Shown in pieces: positions 6,740-9,695 of a stretch of DNA of 9,695 bases. Under the pieces are notes generated by a model, which did not search any database, was not told the DNA's origin, and saw only the letters and a list, made by a program, of their open reading frames with translations. The position numbers and the translations under genes were made by a program. Source of the stretch: an uncultured Rhodanobacteraceae bacterium (GTDB lineage: Bacteria; Pseudomonadota; Gammaproteobacteria; Xanthomonadales; Rhodanobacteraceae); contig CALFNI010000011.1 in NCBI GenBank assembly GCA_937902695.1, positions 1 through 9,695 of the forward strand, given 5' to 3'. Within the stretch, counting starts at the first letter, position 1; each line of letters begins with the position of its first letter.

Positions 6740-7185
6740 TCTTGCGTCTCCGCGTGCTCGTCATCGCGCTCTGCATCGCCGCGTCGATGCTCGCGCACGC
6801 AGTCGACCCGCTGCCGTTCAAGGACCGTGCCGAAGAGCTCCGCTTCCAGGCGCTGACCAAGCAGCTCCGCTGTCTCGTCTGCCAGAACGAAAGCCTCGCC
6901 GATTCCAACGCGCCGCTCGCCGCCGATCTTCGCCGCGACGTCTTCGCGCAGATGCAGGCCGGCAAGAGCGACGCGGAGATCAAGGCGTGGCTGACCGCGC
7001 GCTACAGCGATTTCGTGCTTTACGATCCGCCGCTGCACGGCGCGACGCTGCTGCTCTGGTTCGGTCCCGCGCTCGTGCTCCTCGCCGGCGGTGCGGCCGT
7101 CGTGTTCGCCGTGCGCCGCCGCGCGCGCGTGACGACGGCTCCGGCCGCGCCGCAAGCAGCGATCGACACCGAGGACGACTGGTAA
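6736..7185 (+). CDS. ccmH: Cytochrome c maturation protein CcmH
   Basis: Membrane-anchored periplasmic thiol protein of the CcmFHI lyase that interacts with the apocytochrome haem-binding cysteines. It is 149 residues. A signal peptide (about 1-22, ending ASMLAHA) is followed by a three-helix periplasmic domain with the hallmark LRCLVCQNESLADSNA (cysteines at about 46 and 49), then a transmembrane helix (about 104-126) and a short tail. It corresponds to the N-terminal half of the fused E. coli CcmH; the C-terminal half is the separate gene ccmI downstream, as in Pseudomonas. AGGA lies nine bases before the ATG, which also overlaps the ccmG stop. Confidence 0.95.
   Translation: MILRLRVLVIALCIAASMLAHAVDPLPFKDRAEELRFQALTKQLRCLVCQNESLADSNAPLAADLRRDVFAQMQAGKSDAEIKAWLTARYSDFVLYDPPLHGATLLLWFGPALVLLAGGAAVVFAVRRRARVTTAPAAPQAAIDTEDDW
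7171..7175 (+). promoter_or_regulatory. Shine-Dalgarno-like sequence for ccmI
   Basis: GAGGA nine bases before ATG 7185 and fifteen before the next in-frame ATG at 7191. The spacing favours 7185 as the ccmI start. The site lies in the last codons of ccmH, whose TAA overlaps the ATG (TAATG). Confidence 0.4.
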
Positions 7186-8441
7186 TGACGATGTTCCTCG
7201 TCTTCGCGGCGCTGATGATCGCCGCCGCGCTCGCCTTCCTGCTCGTGCCGCTGCTGCGCCATGCGCGCGACGCGGCACCGGTCGACGAAACGCGACGCAT
7301 GCGTGCGCTCGACGAGGCGCTCGCGTCCGGCGTCATCGATGCCGACGAATACGCGGCGAAGCGCGCGGCACTCGCCGGCAAGGCCGCGCAGCCGGCTGGC
7401 GCGGCGCCCCGCGCGCGCGCGACGTTCGCCGCGCTCCTCGCCGTCGCGCTCGTGCTGCCGGCATCGGCGCTCCTGCTCTACCGTCTCGTCGGTGCTCCCG
7501 AGGCGCTCGATCCGGCGAATCTCGCGCCGCCTCCGGAGGCGCAGGCCCACAGCGCCGCGGACATGGAGAAGGCGATCGCCGGCCTCGCCGCGAAGCTCAG
7601 GCAGCAGCCCGAGGATGCGCAAGGCTGGGCGCTGCTCGGCCGCGCCTATGCGGCGACCAACCGCAACGACGAGGCGCGCGATGCGTTCAAGCAGGCGCAC
7701 GAGCACGCGCCCGACGATGCCGACATCGCCGTCGAATACGCGCAGGCGCTCGCGCTCGCAGCGCCCGATCACAGGCTGCAGGGTGAATCGCGTGCGCTGC
7801 TCGAAGCCGTGCTGGCGAAGGACGCGAAGAACCAGCGCGCGCTCTGGCTGGTCGGCATCAGCGATTACCAGAACGGGGAATACGCGAACGCGATAGCCCG
7901 CTGGAAAATCCTGCTGCCGATGCTGCAGCCGGATTCCGACGTCGCACGCAGCGTGCGCAACGAGATCGCGGACGCCGAAGCGCGCCGCGATGGGCGCGAG
8001 CCGCCGCAGCCGGAAGCGGCGCCGGCCGAAGCGCCGCAGGTTTCCGCGAATGCATCGCCGACCGGACCGGCCGCGGATGCGGCCCCGGCGAATGCGCCGA
8101 AACTCACGGTCACGGTCGCGCTCGATCCGAAGCTCAAGGCGCAGCTCGATCCCGACGCGACGTTGTTCGTATTCGCCCGCGCCGCGAGCGGCCCGCCGAT
8201 GCCGCTCGCGATCCAGCGGCTCAAAGCCGGCCAGCTGCCGGCGACGGTCACGCTCGACGACAGCATGAGCATGATGCCGGCGATGAAGCTGTCGAAGTTT
8301 CCGCAGGTCGTGGTCGGTGCGCGTGTTTCGAAATCGGGCAATGCGATGCCGCAGAGTGGCGATTTGCAGACGTTGTCGCCGCCGATCGAATCGAGCCGCA
8401 GCGAGCCCATTGCGCTGACGATCGACCAGATCGTCCCGTAG
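7185..8441 (+). CDS. ccmI: Cytochrome c biogenesis protein CcmI (CycH), TPR protein
   Basis: Apocytochrome c chaperone of the haem ligation complex; its periplasmic TPR domain binds the C-terminal helix of apocytochromes. It is 418 residues from ATG 7185. Order: membrane helix 1 (about 3-23), a cytoplasmic loop (about 26-78) with DETRRMRALDEALASGVIDADEY, cut here as the typical CcmI loop, membrane helix 2 (about 80-101), a TPR region (about 130-245) with GWALLGRAYAATNRNDEARD and ALWLVGISDYQNGEYANAI, an alanine/proline-rich linker (about 271-305), and a C-terminal beta domain (about 306-418) with LFVFARAASGPPMPLAIQRL and LSKFPQVVVGARVSKSGNA. The C-terminal domain is the one found in long CcmI and NrfG/CcmH-fusion proteins. 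It is the last gene of the operon and faces the acyltransferase gene 60 bases away. The frame is open upstream of 7185, but that part lies inside ccmH. Confidence 0.93.
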   Translation: MTMFLVFAALMIAAALAFLLVPLLRHARDAAPVDETRRMRALDEALASGVIDADEYAAKRAALAGKAAQPAGAAPRARATFAALLAVALVLPASALLLYRLVGAPEALDPANLAPPPEAQAHSAADMEKAIAGLAAKLRQQPEDAQGWALLGRAYAATNRNDEARDAFKQAHEHAPDDADIAVEYAQALALAAPDHRLQGESRALLEAVLAKDAKNQRALWLVGISDYQNGEYANAIARWKILLPMLQPDSDVARSVRNEIADAEARRDGREPPQPEAAPAEAPQVSANASPTGPAADAAPANAPKLTVTVALDPKLKAQLDPDATLFVFARAASGPPMPLAIQRLKAGQLPATVTLDDSMSMMPAMKLSKFPQVVVGARVSKSGNAMPQSGDLQTLSPPIESSRSEPIALTIDQIVP

Positions 8442-8447
8442 CTTCAC

Positions 8448-8498
8448 CCTTTCCCCGCGCGCTTTTCTCTCTCTCCCGCACGCGGGAGAGGGGAAAGG
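8448..8498. terminator. Nested hairpin in the convergent gap between ccmI and the acyltransferase
   Basis: An 8-base perfect stem (CTCTCCCG at 8471-8478, CGGGAGAG at 8483-8490) closes a four-base loop. An outer pair, CCTTTCCCC (8448-8456) with GGGGAAAGG (8490-8498), shares one base with it, so either or both could form. It lies between two convergent stop codons, the expected place for a two-way transcription end. No T-run follows the stem in either direction, so it is not a standard intrinsic terminator. It could equally be a small dispersed palindrome of the CTCTCCCG...CGGGAGAG kind. Confidence 0.35.
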
Positions 8499-8501
8499 CC
8501 G

Positions 8502-9155
8502 TCAGAGCCAGTCGCTGTGTTTTTCCTCGTTCGCGAGCGCGAGCATCGCGTCGCGATAGCGCTGCATGTACGTACCGCGATCGCCGTCGAACTTGAGCGG
8601 CTCGCCGACGAAGATGTCGACGAAGAACGGCACGATCATCCACTCGCCCTTCGGCAGCGCCTTGCCGAGCCCGTGCGTGAACACGGGAATCACGGCGACG
8701 TCGGGCCTATGCTCCGCGATACGCGCGAGGCCGGTCTTGAACTCGGCGAGCTGTTCCGGCTCGCCGCGCGACCCTTCGGGAAAGAAGATCAGGATTTCGC
8801 CGCGCCCGAGCGCGGCGGCGATCGGTGCGAGCAGATCCTCGCGCGCGTCGGTGCGCGCGCGATTGAGCGGCACGATGCCGACGACGTGTAGCGCGAACCA
8901 GGCGAGCAGCCTGTGCCTCAGGAAATAATCCGCCGCGGCGACCGGACGCACGCGCGGCAACAGGCGCAGCGGCAGCAGGCTGATCATCGCCATCGCGTCG
9001 AGATGGCTGTTGTGGTTCGCCGCGATGATGGCCGGCCCCTTCGTCGGCAGCCGCTCGCGGTGGCGGACGTTGAGGCCGAGCACGAACAGCACGACGGTGC
9101 GCACGAGGACGCCGTAGAAGAAGAGTCGAACGAGATAGCCCATGCCGCGCCTCAT
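8502..9155 (-). CDS. PlsC-type lysophospholipid acyltransferase
   Basis: Membrane-associated acyltransferase of the 1-acyl-glycerol-3-phosphate acyltransferase superfamily, likely acylating a lysophospholipid or similar acceptor. It is 217 residues. An N-terminal hydrophobic helix (about 7-29) is followed by motif I NHNSHLD (about 47-53, the catalytic HxxxxD), a GIVPLNR block (about 93-99), motif III FFPEGSRGEP (about 124-133) and motif IV VIPVFTHG (about 155-162). All catalytic motifs are present. Two starts are possible, ATG 9155 and ATG 9143. The first has GGAG about three bases upstream, so the spacing is tight; the second has AGG about six bases upstream. The gene is downstream of the cdsA-like gene on the same strand, separated by a palindromic repeat. 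Substrate is uncertain because the superfamily is broad, and I do not assign plsC as its name. Confidence 0.88.
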   Translation of the reverse strand: MRRGMGYLVRLFFYGVLVRTVVLFVLGLNVRHRERLPTKGPAIIAANHNSHLDAMAMISLLPLRLLPRVRPVAAADYFLRHRLLAWFALHVVGIVPLNRARTDAREDLLAPIAAALGRGEILIFFPEGSRGEPEQLAEFKTGLARIAEHRPDVAVIPVFTHGLGKALPKGEWMIVPFFVDIFVGEPLKFDGDRGTYMQRYRDAMLALANEEKHSDWL

Positions 9156-9161
9156 CTGCTC

Positions 9162-9250
9162 CGTCGTTCCCGCGAAAGTGGGAGCCCAGCGCCTCGCGCT
9201 TCAGGAAACGCCGTGAAAGGCGCTGGATCCCCGCTTTCGCGGGGACGACG
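9162..9250. repeat. Paired-hairpin palindromic repeat, copy 3 (type A)
   Basis: An 89-base imperfect inverted repeat starting CGTCGTTCCCGCG and ending CGCGGGGACGACG. The arms are about 33 bases with five mismatches and include the CCAGCGCCT block also seen in copy 1. The right arm holds a perfect hairpin, CCCCGC-TTTC-GCGGGG. It fills most of the 130-base gap between the cdsA-like gene and the acyltransferase gene. On the minus strand its end lies next to the GGAG before the acyltransferase ATG at 9155. Confidence 0.87.
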
Positions 9251-9285
9251 AGGAGGTTGCGACAGTCCGGACGAGAGGCGCACGT

Positions 9286-9695
9286 TCAAAAGTAGAAGTA
9301 CGCCATGAAGTGGAAGAACAGCGGCCCGGTGAACAGGAGGCTGTCGATGCGGTCGAGGATGCCGCCGTGGCCCGGAATCAGCGTGCCCGAATCCTTGACG
9401 CCGATATCGCGCTTCACGGCGGAGATCGTCACGTCGCCGAGGAATCCGCCGAATCCGATCATGAGGCCGACCGCGATGCTGTCGCCGCGCGTCAACGGCG
9501 TCAGGAACGGTGCAAGCAGGAATGCGAGCAGCGTCGTCGTGAGCACGCCGCCGACCAGGCCTTCGATGGTCTTCTTCGGGCTCACGCTTTCGATGACCTT
9601 GCGCCGGCCGAGCGTCTTCCCCCAGATGTATTGCGCGACGTCGTTGAGCTCCGTCAGCAGGACGACGAACAGCAGCAGCGCCGCGCCGTGCGCCG
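9286..9695 (-). CDS. CdsA-family phosphatidate cytidylyltransferase, C-terminal part (5' end outside window)
   Basis: Integral membrane enzyme that makes CDP-diacylglycerol from phosphatidate and CTP. The frame is open to the right edge and 135 residues are visible, beginning AHGAALLLFVVLLTELNDV, so a GTG at 9585 is internal. Diagnostic elements are QYIWGKTLGRRK, VSPKKTIEGLVGG and the family signature from SAVKRDIGVKDSG to IPGHGGILDRIDS (visible residues about 91-118), which carries the conserved KR, KD, HGG and DRxD residues. The C-terminus FTGPLFFHFMAYFYF and the ELNDVAQYIWGK block look closer, by memory, to the YnbB-like paralogue branch than to the housekeeping CdsA, whose equivalent is ADSGAYMFGK, so I give no gene symbol. 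The N-terminal half is missing. It lies upstream of the acyltransferase gene, and the two probably form one unit. Confidence 0.9.
   Translation of the reverse strand, partial: AHGAALLLFVVLLTELNDVAQYIWGKTLGRRKVIESVSPKKTIEGLVGGVLTTTLLAFLLAPFLTPLTRGDSIAVGLMIGFGGFLGDVTISAVKRDIGVKDSGTLIPGHGGILDRIDSLLFTGPLFFHFMAYFYF

Noticed and set aside
7020..8447. A 475-codon open frame on the minus strand opposite ccmH and ccmI
   Set aside because: Arginine-rich shadow of the ccmI coding frame without motifs; the plus-strand genes explain the region fully.
1227..9250. The three similar palindromes as a CRISPR array or as phage attachment sites
   Set aside because: The copies are kilobases apart, each is a self-contained inverted repeat, no regular spacers exist, and no cas gene, integrase or tRNA is nearby.
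8913..9308. A plus-strand open frame across the acyltransferase start and repeat copy 3
   Set aside because: It is antisense to the acyltransferase and then translates the palindrome, giving an SPLSRGRR-type peptide that is a known artefact of these repeats.

Overview
The window is GC-rich DNA of a proteobacterium. The most likely source is a gammaproteobacterium of the Xanthomonadales/Lysobacterales type. This is inferred from the bacterial kynurenine 3-monooxygenase, the System I cytochrome c maturation operon with separate ccmH and ccmI, the strong GC bias at third codon positions, and the dispersed 'GTCGTCCCCGCGAAAGC'-type palindromes. The taxonomic guess is not proven by anything in the window.

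Layout, left to right. (1) Positions 2-742 hold the C-terminal half of kmo (plus strand), followed with a 4-base overlap by a DUF3293 gene (739-1224). (2) A palindromic repeat (1227-1314) separates these from a complete ccmABCDEFGHI operon (1343-8441, plus strand). Every junction from ccmB to ccmI overlaps by 1 to 8 bases, mostly as ATGA. The only break is between ccmA and ccmB, where a second long palindrome (2033-2117) sits. (3) A 60-base convergent junction (8442-8501) carries a nested hairpin. (4) On the minus strand there is a PlsC-type acyltransferase (8502-9155), and upstream of it a CdsA-family phosphatidate cytidylyltransferase that runs off the right edge (9286-9695). A third palindrome (9162-9250) lies between these two.

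How the genes work together. CcmA, B, C, D and E handle haem export and loading onto the haem chaperone CcmE. CcmF, H and I form the haem ligation complex, and CcmG is the membrane-tethered thioredoxin-like reductant. The set looks complete and intact: the ABC motifs, the CcmC and CcmF haem-ligand histidines, the CcmE HxxxY motif and the CcmH LRCxxCQ motif are all visible. The minus-strand pair fits phospholipid synthesis, with acylation of lysophosphatidate followed by CDP-diacylglycerol formation.

I see no new defence, mobile or biosynthetic system here. The signal not explained by the genes is a family of paired-hairpin repeats in three of the intergenic gaps: one splits the ccm operon, and two end at or very near a start codon. 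No tRNA, rRNA, CRISPR array, transposase or prophage sequence was seen, and no gap between genes exceeds 300 bases.
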